A stretch of DNA of 64,000 bases from Flavobacteriales bacterium (GTDB taxonomy: Bacteria; Bacteroidota; Bacteroidia; Flavobacteriales_F; PHOS-HE28), in the NCBI GenBank assembly GCA_030584065.1, contig CP129489.1, forward strand, positions 318,797-382,796, read 5' to 3'. Of the stretch, positions 1 through 7,016 are shown in pieces. The notes under the pieces are model-generated. The model ran no database searches and was not told the origin of the DNA. It worked only from the letters and a program-made list of their open reading frames with translations. The position numbers were made by a program, and so were the translations under genes. The number at the start of each line of letters is the position of its first letter. Position 1 is the first letter of the stretch.

Positions 1-235
1 CCTCGACCAGGTCTTCGAGATCGAGAAAAAACTTGCCTCCATTGAACAGAGCAACTCGATCTCGAGGAACATCAACCGGCTCAAAGAGCTCATGGCCGCC
101 ATCAACGATGACGCTGGCCTCAGCTATGAAGTGCCGCTTGGGGAAGCCTTCAATGAAACCCGGAACGATGTTGACGCCAGCATCAGCGGCGACTCCGCAG
201 AGAACCTCGTTATCACCGAGGTGATCAAACTGTAA
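1..235 (+). pseudogene. GrpE-like nucleotide exchange factor, 5' part, interrupted by IS element
   Basis: The frame is open from base 2 and stops at TAA 233-235, where the stop is supplied by the IS end. The residues before the stop resemble the end of GrpE: a helical stretch, a PLGEAFNETRNDVD segment like the family's DPLGEPFDP region, then the start of the terminal beta domain (ENLVITEVIK). Removing the IS and one copy of the duplicated AAAC joins this frame exactly to the frame ending at 1555 and restores a GrpE-like end. GrpE releases ADP from Hsp70, which fits the Hsp70 gene immediately downstream. The N-terminus lies outside the window. The product as it stands lacks about 29 residues and is probably impaired. 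Confidence 0.65.
227..230. repeat. Target site duplication, left copy (AAAC)
   Basis: AAAC at 227-230 is repeated at 1472-1475 on the other side of the IS. Deleting the IS and one copy restores the GrpE-like reading frame. Confidence 0.85.
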
Positions 236-286
236 GCTTCCCCTGTTTTCGGGCCGATCATAACTAGAGGCTCCTGGGGCATAGGT

Positions 287-1060
287 TTAGGATCGGATGG
301 GCGCTGGCGGCCGGTAGCCAAGCGCCTTGTGTGGGCGGTGATGGTTGTAATCGGTCATCCACTCATCGGCCTTCTCGCGCACCTCGTCCAAGGTACGGAA
401 CACGTAGGCGCTGAGCAGTTCACGACGGATGCTGCCGTTGAGGCGTTCGATGTAGGCGTTCTGGGTGGGCTTGCCTGGCTGGATGTAGGTCAAGGTAATG
501 CCGTGTTCGCGGCACCAGTGGTCGAGCTTGGCGCTGATGAACTCCGGGCCGTTGTCCACGCGGATCATCTTGGGCAGCGGACGCACTGCTTTGATGCGTT
601 CCAGCACGCGTATCACGCGCAGTGCGGGCAGTGAGGTGTCCACCTCGATCGCGAGCACCTCCCTGTTGTAGTCGTCGATCACATTTAGCAAGCGGTAGGT
701 CCGGCCGTCCCAGAGGCTGTCATGCATGAAGTCGATGCTGTAGACCTGGTCCGGACCAGCAGGACGGAACAGCGCCTGCTTCACCCGTGCAGGCAGCCGT
801 TTCTTGGCCCTGCGACGAATGTTGAGGCCCAGACCGGTGTAGACCCGATACACCCGCTTGAAGTTCCACAGGTGACCCATCAAGCGCATCCGATGATGGC
901 TTTGCCACACCCCGATGGCCGGGTGCTTCTGGGTGAGCTGTTCCAAGACCTGGATAATGGGCGTGTCATCCGCTGGGGTCTTGCAGTACTGCGCGGTGCT
1001 GCGCGCCAAGCCCACGCTGCCGCAGGCTTGGCGCTCGGAGATGCTGTGCTCCTGTATCAT
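287..1060 (-). CDS. IS407-group transposase OrfB (DDE integrase core)
   Basis: This is the catalytic part of the transposase, 257 residues from the first ATG. An rve domain carries D110 (YSIDFMHD), D169 (IRVDNGPEF) and E205 ([10 protein letters not shown]), with 35 residues between the last two as usual in IS3 elements. The frame stays open upstream of the ATG through DEKREIVQA, which matches the usual start of OrfB in this group, so the ATG is probably not the real N-terminus. Relative to OrfA the frame is +1 rather than the usual -1. Expression would therefore need an unusual shift, independent initiation, or this copy carries an indel. Confidence 0.9.
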   Translation of the reverse strand: MIQEHSISERQACGSVGLARSTAQYCKTPADDTPIIQVLEQLTQKHPAIGVWQSHHRMRLMGHLWNFKRVYRVYTGLGLNIRRRAKKRLPARVKQALFRPAGPDQVYSIDFMHDSLWDGRTYRLLNVIDDYNREVLAIEVDTSLPALRVIRVLERIKAVRPLPKMIRVDNGPEFISAKLDHWCREHGITLTYIQPGKPTQNAYIERLNGSIRRELLSAYVFRTLDEVREKADEWMTDYNHHRPHKALGYRPPAPIRS

Positions 1061-1085
1061 CGCCTGAACGATCTCGCGCTTCTCG

Positions 1086-1358
1086 TCAGGCGCCCCACTT
1101 CTTTTCCACCACCTGCTTCAAGGCATCATGCACCATGCTCAGCTCGGTGTACATGCGCTTCAGGCGGCTGAGCTCCTCCTGCAGGTCACGCAGCTGCTTG
1201 ACCTGGTTGGGCTCCATGCCGCCATACTTGGCCTTCCATTGGTAGAACGTGGCGTTGCTGATCCCGTGCTCGCGGCACAGGTCGGCCACCTTCGAGCCAG
1301 CCTCGTGACGCTTGAGGATGGCGATGACCTGATGCTCGGTGAACTTGCTCTTTCTCAT
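1086..1358 (-). CDS. IS407-group transposase OrfA (HTH)
   Basis: This 90-residue protein is an HTH_Tnp_1-type DNA-binding subunit that recognises the IS ends. The N-terminus [19 protein letters not shown] and the [11 protein letters not shown] segment are typical of the group, and a leucine-rich helix follows. I took the ATG at 1358 because MRKSK matches the conserved family start; the longer open frame upstream reads through the terminal region of the IS. Its end overlaps the open OrfB frame near 1086. Confidence 0.9.
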   Translation of the reverse strand: MRKSKFTEHQVIAILKRHEAGSKVADLCREHGISNATFYQWKAKYGGMEPNQVKQLRDLQEELSRLKRMYTELSMVHDALKQVVEKKWGA

Positions 1359-1398
1359 GGCTACGTGTGGTTGAATGTAGCCCCTGGCCGGCCGAAGC

Positions 1399-1426
1399 GA
1401 TCCTTGGCCCCGCGGGGCCAAGGATC
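1399..1426. repeat. 28-bp perfect palindrome inside the IS, upstream of orfA
   Basis: GATCCTTGGCCCCG is followed directly by its exact complement CGGGGCCAAGGATC. It sits between the right IS end and the orfA start. It could act as a terminator or hairpin limiting read-through from outside into the transposase genes, as in other IS elements; that role is inference. Confidence 0.7.
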
Positions 1427-1471
1427 ACTTCACCTCCAGCAATGAATGGCCGAACTTCGGGGAAGCTTACA

Positions 1472-1475
1472 AAAC
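1472..1475. repeat. Target site duplication, right copy (AAAC)
   Basis: This is the second copy of the AAAC duplication made by the IS407-group element ending at 1471. Confidence 0.85.
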
Positions 1476-1555
1476 CGATCATCCGATACCGCAAAGGCGG
1501 GATCGCTCTCATCGCCCGCAAAGGCGTGGTCATCGTTCAATCAGCTAAACCTTGA
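1476..1555 (+). pseudogene. GrpE-like gene, displaced 3' end
   Basis: In the frame of the gene at 1-230, these bases encode PIIRYRKGGIALIARKGVVIVQSAKP and stop at TGA 1553-1555. This resembles the GrpE C-terminal beta domain (GY..GGRVLRPARVVV in the family). It has no start codon of its own and is separated from its 5' part by the IS. The stop is 13 bp before the Hsp70 start, so the intact gene was probably in one operon with it. Confidence 0.65.
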
Positions 1556-1568
1556 GCTCACATAGGCC

Positions 1569-4064
1569 ATGGACAACACGATCAATTTCGGCATCGATCT
1601 GGGCACCACGAACAGTGCCATCGCCAAGTTCGTCAAAGGCGAGGTGGTCATCTTCAACAACCCCTTGGACTACGGCCGAGCCACGCTGCCGTCTGTAGTT
1701 TCCTATCGCAAGGACAAGATCATTGTTGGCACACAAGCCAAGCAGTACTTGGAGCGAGACCCCAAGAACGTCGTGGCCGTGTTCAAGCGAAAGATGGGAA
1801 CAGCCGAATCCTACAAGATAAAGGCGACAGGTGATTCAGTCACCCCCGTTCAGCTCTCTGCAGAGGTGCTGAAGCAGCTGAAAACCTTCGTCAACACGGG
1901 TGATCAACTCAATGCTGTGGTTGTGACAATACCCGCATCTTTTGATACGATACAAAGCAATGCGACCAAAGAGGCTGGTCAACTCGCAGGCTTTGACCAG
2001 ATCGTGCTGCTGCAGGAACCCATTGCGGCCAGCCTTGCCTATGCCAATATGAAAAAGGCGAAGGACATTGAAGATGGACAATGGCTGGTGTATGATCTGG
2101 GTGGTGGAACATTTGACGTTGCTCTCGTCAGGATCAAAGAAGGTGAGATGAGGGTTCTGGATCATGAGGGAGACAACTTCCTCGGAGGTGCTGACTTTGA
2201 CCAGCTCATCGTCGACAAACTGATCATCCCAAAGCTGAATGCACAATACAAATTCGACGACCTCCGTACCGAACTCACTAGCGCATCCGGACGCCTAAAT
2301 GGCGTCTATCACAAGCTCTGTCATTTGGCCGAGCAGGCCAAGATCAAGCTCTCAGCTGTCCCTTCTGCCGAGATCGAGATAAACGGATTCCAGGATGCAT
2401 CGGAGGAGGATGTAGATGTGGAGGTAACCATCACCCGTTCCGAGTTCAATGACCTGATCAGGCCGTATATAGACCAAACGCTTGATATGATCAAGACGAT
2501 CCTGACGCGCAACTCGCTCCGCCCTCATGATGTACAGTACACACTCATGGTCGGCGGATCTACGTACATACCCTTTGTTCGACAACGCACAGAGGAGGTG
2601 TTGCAGATACCGATTAACTGCGAGATCGACCCGACGACGGCGGTTGCCATAGGAGCAGCCTATTATGCGGCCACCAAACCCAAGGAGATCACCAAGCCGA
2701 CCAGCGCTGCGCGCAGGCCGTCGGCATTGTCCATCAAAGCGTCCTATAACAAGGCATCCAAAGAGAAAGACGAACTGTTCGCGGCTCGTGTCACAGGGAA
2801 CATAGATGGCCTCTTCTACCGCATCGTTCGACAGGACGGTGGCTTCGACTCGGGCCTGAAGAAGTTGACTGAGCGCGTTAGCGAGGATCTTCCTCTTGTC
2901 CAAAACGCGTTCAACTACTTCGTGCTTACTGTATATGACGGCCAAAACAACGCTGTCGAAACCGACATGGAGCTCATCGGCATCAACAGCGGTTTTGCCA
3001 TCAGCGGACAACCGCTGCCTGAAGACATCTGTCTTGAGGTGGATGATCTCGATCATCCTGGAGCGACACGACTCCTTCCCATATTCGAGCGTAATTCCAT
3101 ACTGCCAGCCCGCAAGCCCGTGACGCTACCCCTGACCCGCAATCTCATTAAGGGAAACGAGCAAGACCAAATCTGGATCAATGTCTATGAAGGGCCGCAA
3201 ACCTCATTGCCGGCTGCAAACAAACCCTTGGGAGTCATTCTGGTTACCGGCAAAATGATCACCCGAGATGTCTCCAAGGGTTCAGACATCGAGATCACGT
3301 TCAATATGTCCGAAAGCAGGGACCTTACCGTGGCGGCCTACCTGACCATGTCTGACCAGGAGTTCAAGAACGTTTTCAATCCCAAAGCCAGAGAAACCAA
3401 TGTGGACCTCCTTCGGGAGCACATCGGTGATCTCGCGGATCAGCTCGACGATGAGCTGGAGACCGCAACCGAAAAGGAGGAGTACGAGACCGCCAGCCAT
3501 CTTACCAAGCTTAAAAAGCAACTGTCGCAGCTAGTCGAGGAGGCTGACAAACTCAGCGATGATGATGTTACCGACAAGCGCTATCAGCTGGAGGACCAGA
3601 AACGGAAGATCGCTCAAGAGCTAGATGTGGCAACCAAGGACAAGCGCATCAACAAGGTCAAGGAGCTTTACATGAAGGTCAAGGACGAGTGCAAAGAGAT
3701 GCTTGACCAAGCCGGGACCGATCACGAGCGCAACACGTTCAGGAACATCGTCGCTCAGGAGCCATCCTTCCTCAGCAGTAATAATCCCTTGAGAATCCAG
3801 GAAAAGTCAGATGAAATGCAGCACATCACCGGACAGATTCGCTGGAGAACGCCGGACTTCCTGTTGGGCATCTTCAAATGGCTCTGTGAGCAGCAGCATC
3901 GCATGAATGACCAAACCCAGGCCAAGAGCCTGATCGACGCCGGTCGCTTCGCGGCTGAGTCCAAGAACTGGGATAGGCTCAAGGAGGTCGACTACGGTCT
4001 TTTGGAACTGTTGCCAAGGCAGGCCAAGGAACAAGCAGCGAGCAAGATCGGCTTCGGACTATGA
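1569..4064 (+). CDS. Hsp70 (DnaK)-family chaperone, divergent
   Basis: This 831-residue protein has an Hsp70 nucleotide-binding domain at residues 1-370: phosphate-1 loop GIDLGTTNSAIA (8-19), VVVTIPASFDTIQ (117-129), phosphate-2 loop YDLGGGTFDV (175-184), and adenosine loop LMVGGSTYIP (326-335). The rest differs from housekeeping DnaK. There is a long beta-rich region, then a charged helical or coiled-coil stretch near 610-710, and no EEVD-type tail. It is also about 190 residues longer than DnaK. It lies just after the broken GrpE-like gene and overlaps a TerB-like gene by four bases (ATGA), which suggests one operon. Base composition is less GC-rich than the genes after 8000. An ATP-dependent chaperone for a specialised client or stress role is likely; the client is unknown. 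Confidence 0.9.
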   Translation: MDNTINFGIDLGTTNSAIAKFVKGEVVIFNNPLDYGRATLPSVVSYRKDKIIVGTQAKQYLERDPKNVVAVFKRKMGTAESYKIKATGDSVTPVQLSAEVLKQLKTFVNTGDQLNAVVVTIPASFDTIQSNATKEAGQLAGFDQIVLLQEPIAASLAYANMKKAKDIEDGQWLVYDLGGGTFDVALVRIKEGEMRVLDHEGDNFLGGADFDQLIVDKLIIPKLNAQYKFDDLRTELTSASGRLNGVYHKLCHLAEQAKIKLSAVPSAEIEINGFQDASEEDVDVEVTITRSEFNDLIRPYIDQTLDMIKTILTRNSLRPHDVQYTLMVGGSTYIPFVRQRTEEVLQIPINCEIDPTTAVAIGAAYYAATKPKEITKPTSAARRPSALSIKASYNKASKEKDELFAARVTGNIDGLFYRIVRQDGGFDSGLKKLTERVSEDLPLVQNAFNYFVLTVYDGQNNAVETDMELIGINSGFAISGQPLPEDICLEVDDLDHPGATRLLPIFERNSILPARKPVTLPLTRNLIKGNEQDQIWINVYEGPQTSLPAANKPLGVILVTGKMITRDVSKGSDIEITFNMSESRDLTVAAYLTMSDQEFKNVFNPKARETNVDLLREHIGDLADQLDDELETATEKEEYETASHLTKLKKQLSQLVEEADKLSDDDVTDKRYQLEDQKRKIAQELDVATKDKRINKVKELYMKVKDECKEMLDQAGTDHERNTFRNIVAQEPSFLSSNNPLRIQEKSDEMQHITGQIRWRTPDFLLGIFKWLCEQQHRMNDQTQAKSLIDAGRFAAESKNWDRLKEVDYGLLELLPRQAKEQAASKIGFGL

Positions 4065-4519
4065 GAACCAACGACTTCCAACCGCTGCTGCTCCGCACTG
4101 CCGTGACTGCCCTCGCGTGCGACGGGAACATCGACCAGGCAGAAGTGGACGCCGTTAAGCAGATGGCCGAGAATGAGATCTACTTTCTGGGCTACGAGTA
4201 CCAGCAACCGTTTGATGTTTTTCTCGAAACCATCAAAGCGCGTGGCAGGGCTGCAGTAGAGGAGTACTTGAGCGAATTGAAACAGGCACCGCTGAACAAC
4301 CGCCAGAAGCTCCTGCTCGTTGAAGTGCTCATTCGCGTCATTGACGCTGACGACCAATGGGCACAGAATGAGAAAGCGTTCCTGCATATGGCTATTGGCC
4401 AAATGCAGATACCGCTCGAGGACCTCATTGCAGGGTTCCCAAAGCATGCTGATGTACTTAGTGACGACCACTCGGCCAGCTTTGACGATTCCTTCCATGA
4501 TGTCCTCAGCGAAAAGTGA
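4061..4519 (+). CDS. TerB-like domain protein
   Basis: This 152-residue all-helical protein resembles the TerB / DjlA N-terminal fold. Two acidic segments follow the pattern of that family's metal-binding loops: ALACDGNIDQAEVDAV near residues 19-34 and VIDADDQWAQNEKAFL near 93-108. The ATG overlaps the Hsp70 stop (ATGA at 4061-4064), which indicates translational coupling. TerB domains occur in tellurite/stress gene clusters and as partners of chaperone systems. Here it may be a co-chaperone or sensor for the Hsp70; that is inference from position. Confidence 0.65.
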   Translation: MRTNDFQPLLLRTAVTALACDGNIDQAEVDAVKQMAENEIYFLGYEYQQPFDVFLETIKARGRAAVEEYLSELKQAPLNNRQKLLLVEVLIRVIDADDQWAQNEKAFLHMAIGQMQIPLEDLIAGFPKHADVLSDDHSASFDDSFHDVLSEK

Positions 4520-4615
4520 CTGCTTGCGCATCTACCCGTTGAGGCTTCCCGTTGTGGGGTTCCTCAGTGAGTACATGCCACCTGTCACCCATCTATCCTG
4601 CCCGCGCCAAACCTG

Positions 4616-4637
4616 CTTTGATCGCCAGTTATCAAAG
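4616..4637. promoter_or_regulatory. Palindrome upstream of the hsdM remnant, possible operator
   Basis: CTTTGAT and ATCAAAG form perfect 7-bp arms around an 8-bp spacer, 21 bp before the hsdM-like ATG at 4659. It could be a regulator site of a former restriction-modification operon. The rest of 4520-4658 shows no gene. Confidence 0.35.
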
Positions 4638-4658
4638 CCTTACTGCCCCGACCGCCCA

Positions 4659-4814
4659 ATGGCCCTCAAGAAATCCGACCTATACGCTTCCCTCTGGAAA
4701 AGCTGCAATGAACTGCGTGGCGGTTCGCTCTTATTTCCAGCGCTACATAAGGACAAAATCCCAACCTATACGGGCAATATAAACTACCTGAGAGCTCCTT
4801 CCTTCACTGCTTGA
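4659..4814 (+). pseudogene. hsdM: hsdM remnant (type I restriction-modification methylase N-terminus)
   Basis: The first 22 codons (4659-4724) read MALKKSDLYASLWKSCNELR followed by GG, the conserved start of one class of type I M subunits (usually MALKKSELY.SLW.SCDELRGGMDASQYKDYVL). Immediately after this point the homology ends, and an unrelated frame runs to TGA at 4812-4814. Over 400 residues of methylase, and any hsdS/hsdR genes, are absent from this side. This looks like a deletion or recombination scar in a former restriction-modification locus. Confidence 0.65.
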
Positions 4815-5244
4815 ACGTGCTCGTTTCGCGTGCAACGCAAGCGATGTTCCCGTTCTCTGGGTTCCTCACAAAGCGCACCGGCTTTCCCGTTGCCATCATG
4901 AGCTTCCTAAGGGTTAAAAACCCGATGATATGGCCCATGTCCTCATCGCTAAGCCGATTGCCATATCTGCGGCTAAGGTGCCCCTTCAGATCATCACTTA
5001 TGTTAGAGTAAATCGCCGCCTTGATGAAGAGGTCTTTGCACTCTTCGAGTGGCATCTTCTGGTTGATCGAATCATAAACGATCTGAGCACCTTCCATGTG
5101 GTCTTCTTTCCCATTAGGGAAAATGCTGCTTGCCATCGACGTGGCAAAATCAAGCAGTTCATTCTTGGGTTTGGTCTTCTTGTGATTCGCGTACACGATG
5201 CCAATCACAAGCGCTGCCACTGCGAGGATGATTAACCAGAACAT
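4804..5244 (-). CDS. Small membrane-anchored hypothetical protein
   Basis: The product has 146 residues. Residues 2-20 form one transmembrane helix (FWLIILAVAALVIGIVYA), followed by a Lys-rich stretch and a mostly helical, probably cytosolic domain. I do not recognise the family. The start at 5244 is supported by a TATGTTTG promoter element at 5269-5276. Its 3' end overlaps the hsdM remnant tail by 11 bp on the opposite strand, so it may be part of what replaced the missing restriction genes. Composition is close to the Hsp70 island rather than the GC-rich genes further right. Confidence 0.6.
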   Translation of the reverse strand: MFWLIILAVAALVIGIVYANHKKTKPKNELLDFATSMASSIFPNGKEDHMEGAQIVYDSINQKMPLEECKDLFIKAAIYSNISDDLKGHLSRRYGNRLSDEDMGHIIGFLTLRKLMMATGKPVRFVRNPENGNIACVARETSTFKQ

Positions 5245-5268
5245 TGACCCTTGGTATTGTTAGCCTGT

Positions 5269-5276
5269 CAAACATA
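5269..5276 (-). promoter_or_regulatory. Bacteroidota -7 element (TATGTTTG)
   Basis: Exact match to TAnnTTTG, 24 nt before the start of the small membrane protein at 5244. No clear -33 TTTG was found. Confidence 0.45.
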
Positions 5277-5327
5277 TGTGTTTCCCGCATACGCATGCTT
5301 GACCCAGCGATTACGCCAAAGTCTCGA

Positions 5328-5527
5328 GTGAACGCGGTCCATTGACGATAGTTGATCCGGTGTTCCGCGTGAGGGATTGGACCGGAAAGCCCGGAGCCGG
5401 TTCCCGGCTCGGAGGCCGGGACCGGTGAGGACTTGAAGGGGAAAGCCCGACGGCGCGCATTTGGCGCCGGCACGCCCAACCCATCCCGATCTCTGCCAAC
5501 CCATCTGAAGCTACCGATCTTCGGAGG
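5328..5527 (+). repeat. ~200-bp dispersed repeat, copy A
   Basis: This copy matches 7769-7978 in the same orientation. Shared blocks include GTGAACGCG, AGTTGATCCGGTG, TCCGCGTGAG, CGGAAAGCCC, CCGGCACGCCCAA, and GCTACCGAT followed by TTCGG. The middle differs, with a local inverted repeat (GAGCCGGTTCCCGGCTC). Both copies end just before a start codon. The stretch 5245-5539 contains no gene apart from this repeat. Confidence 0.7.
5516..5523 (+). promoter_or_regulatory. Possible -7 element in repeat A (GATCTTCG)
   Basis: nAnnTTCG variant 16 nt before the GH97 fragment's ATG. The same position in repeat B reads GATATTCG before the AraC gene. Confidence 0.3.
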
Positions 5528-5539
5528 CCAGCTTGCCCC

Positions 5540-5690
5540 ATGCCCCGCCCGCTCTCCCTCTTCCTCTCCTTCCTCCTCCTCCACGCCACGGGCCTGGCCC
5601 AACCCCTCCAGGTCGATAGCCTCACGGCCCCCAACGGCGACCTGCACCTGCGGCTGGGGCTGGATGCGCAGGGCGTGCCCACCTACACGG
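5540..5690 (+). pseudogene. GH97 glycosidase N-terminal remnant
   Basis: A signal peptide (MPRPLSLFLSFLLLHATGLA) is followed by QVDSLTAPNGDLHLRLGLDA and GVPTYTV. This resembles the first strands of the N-terminal domain of family GH97 alpha-glucosidases (SusB type). After about 5690 the frame runs over the antisense of the toxin's original 3' end and then into the IS, stopping at 5758. Only about 50 of roughly 650-700 residues remain. The gene was apparently broken where the toxin-antitoxin pair lies, before the IS arrived. Confidence 0.55.
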
Positions 5691-5742
5691 TCATCTTCCC
5701 CGGGTCCTGCCTGCTATCGAAGACGTCCACGATGCGCACCTC
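5683..5742 (-). pseudogene. RelE/ParE toxin, displaced 3' end
   Basis: Read on the minus strand from the duplicated GAGG, this stretch continues the toxin frame at 7013-7256 as RIVDVFDSRQDPGKMTV and a TAG stop (complement of CTA at 5683-5685). VFDSRQDPGKM is typical of RelE/ParE toxin tails. The IS at 5743-7012 separates it from the rest of the gene. Confidence 0.7.
5739..5742. repeat. Target site duplication, left copy (CCTC)
   Basis: CCTC is repeated at 7013-7016. Removing the IS plus one copy restores the toxin reading frame. Confidence 0.85.
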
Positions 5743-5758
5743 TGTAAGCTCCCCCTGA

Positions 5759-6658
5759 TCAGGCGCGCGAATTCCTAAAGATCACCACTTCTGTTGATCT
5801 GTGGTGATCATCCTGTTGGAATGTGGGGAAGTCCGCGCGTGAGCCTGCGTAGTGGGCAGGGAGTTGTCCACATTTCAACAGGAACTCGCGCGGGGTCAGG
5901 TCCAGGAGTGCATCATGGGGCCGCTCGTTGTTGTAGCTCCAGATGAACTCGATGGTCAGCTGGCGAAGCTGTTCGAGGTTCTCGAACAGGTAGGCGTCCA
6001 GCACTTCTTCCCGGTAGGTGCGATTGAATCGCTCGATCAGGCCGTTCTGCATGGGACGCCCCTTCTCGATGAACGTAAGTGCGATGCCGTTGCGTTCCGC
6101 CCACAATTCCATCTCCTGGGCGATGAACTCAGGGCCATTGTCCACTCGCAGCCGCTCTGGCTTGCCACGCCACTCGATCAACTTGTCCAGTTCACGCGTC
6201 ACGTACTGGGCGCGGATAGAGGTGTCGATCGTGATGTTCAGTGCCTCGCGGCCGAAGTCGTCAATGACGTTGAACGTGCGCAGCTTGTTGCCGTTCAGCA
6301 GCCGGTCGGCCATGAAGTCCATGCTCCAAGTGATGTTCGGGCCGATCGGCAAACACAGTGGCTCTTTCACCCGGTCCGGAACGCGCTTCTTCGTAGGTCG
6401 ACGCAGGTTGAGCCCTGCTGTGGTGTACAGCCGGTGTAGGCGCTTGTGGTTCACCACACGGCCGTCCTTGCGTACACGAGTGTACACCTTCCAAAAGCCC
6501 CAGGTCGGTTTCTTGGTCACCCAGTGGTTCATGTGTTCGATCACGTCGATATCGTCCTTCGGCTTGGGCTCGTAGCGATACACGCTCTGGCTCAAGCATA
6601 GCAGCTTGCAGACCCGCCGAACACTGCGCTTGCACTGCGTTACAAGCCAGTGTGCCAT
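5759..6658 (-). CDS. IS407-group transposase OrfB (DDE integrase core)
   Basis: The product has 299 residues from the first ATG. The catalytic residues are D114 (WSMDFMAD), D173 (LRVDNGPEF) and E209 (NGLIERFN), with the 35-residue spacing of IS3 transposases. The open frame continues upstream of the ATG (ALGLAEKRE) and joins OrfA in the -1 register through the slippery site at 6685-6691. The active enzyme is therefore probably the OrfAB fusion. The frame is intact, so the element may be active. Confidence 0.92.
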   Translation of the reverse strand: MAHWLVTQCKRSVRRVCKLLCLSQSVYRYEPKPKDDIDVIEHMNHWVTKKPTWGFWKVYTRVRKDGRVVNHKRLHRLYTTAGLNLRRPTKKRVPDRVKEPLCLPIGPNITWSMDFMADRLLNGNKLRTFNVIDDFGREALNITIDTSIRAQYVTRELDKLIEWRGKPERLRVDNGPEFIAQEMELWAERNGIALTFIEKGRPMQNGLIERFNRTYREEVLDAYLFENLEQLRQLTIEFIWSYNNERPHDALLDLTPREFLLKCGQLPAHYAGSRADFPTFQQDDHHRSTEVVIFRNSRA

Positions 6659-6678
6659 CTCACGCTTCTCGGCGAGCC

Positions 6679-6945
6679 CTAGGGCTTTTTTCCCAGGATC
6701 TCCTTGAGGATGTCACGGTCCAGGATCGTGTCGGCCAGCTTGAGCTTCAGCTTGGTATTCTCCTCGCGCAATGCCCGTAGCTCCTTGAGCTCGCTTGCGC
6801 CCATGCCACCATACTTGGCCTTCCACTGGTAGAACGTCGGCTGGCTTACTCTGTGCTCCCGGCAGATGTCCGCCACTTTGCGGCCCTGCTCATGCTCGCG
6901 CAGCATCCCTACGATCTGCGCTTCCGTCCATTTACTCTTCTTCAT
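6679..6945 (-). CDS. IS407-group transposase OrfA (HTH)
   Basis: The product has 88 residues: an N-terminal helix-turn-helix ([35 protein letters not shown]) and a leucine-zipper-like helix ending DILKEILGKKP. It binds the IS ends and is the first part of the OrfAB fusion. The codons before the stop read GGA AAA AAG CCC TAG, placing an A6G slippery heptamer just ahead of the stop. Confidence 0.92.
   Translation of the reverse strand: MKKSKWTEAQIVGMLREHEQGRKVADICREHRVSQPTFYQWKAKYGGMGASELKELRALREENTKLKLKLADTILDRDILKEILGKKP
6685..6691 (-). promoter_or_regulatory. Programmed -1 frameshift site (AAAAAAG)
   Basis: A AAA AAG in the OrfA frame lies two codons before its stop. Slipping back one base joins OrfA to the open OrfB frame, as established for IS3 elements. 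Confidence 0.75.
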
Positions 6946-7012
6946 TGCTCCAAAGTTCAGGTGGGTTGTGGGTTTCTACTATCCCACGCACCTGATCTTG
7001 GGGGAGCTTACA

Positions 7013-7016
7013 CCTC
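7013..7016. repeat. Target site duplication, right copy (CCTC)
   Basis: This is the second copy of the duplication made by the IS ending at 7012. Confidence 0.85.

Larger units (their letters stand above)
231..1471 (-). mobile_element. Complete IS3-family (IS407-group) insertion sequence
   Basis: The element runs from TGTAAGCTTCCCC at 231-243 to its exact complement GGGGAAGCTTACA at 1459-1471, 1241 bp in all. It is flanked by a 4-bp direct repeat AAAC at 227-230 and 1472-1475. Inside are an orfA with a helix-turn-helix and an orfB with an rve integrase DDE core, both on the minus strand. The four-base duplication and the protein sequences fit the IS407 group. It interrupts the GrpE-like gene. 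Perfect termini and a perfect duplication suggest a fairly recent insertion. Confidence 0.93.
5743..7012 (-). mobile_element. Second complete IS407-group IS3 element
   Basis: The element is 1270 bp long, bounded by TGTAAGCTCCCCC at 5743-5755 and its complement at 7000-7012, with a CCTC duplication at 5739-5742 and 7013-7016. The termini differ from those of the first element at one of 13 positions, but the transposase proteins are clearly distinct, so these are two related IS types rather than two copies of one. It carries orfA and orfB with an A6G slippery site, and it inserted into the 3' end of a RelE/ParE toxin gene. Confidence 0.93.

Noticed and set aside
1367..1555. Independent small gene before Hsp70
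   Set aside because: Its start lies inside the IS; the coding part is the displaced end of the GrpE-like gene.
4520..4658. Small gene between the TerB-like gene and the hsdM remnant
   Set aside because: Short frames here lack any recognisable protein features and conflict with the promoter and palindrome.
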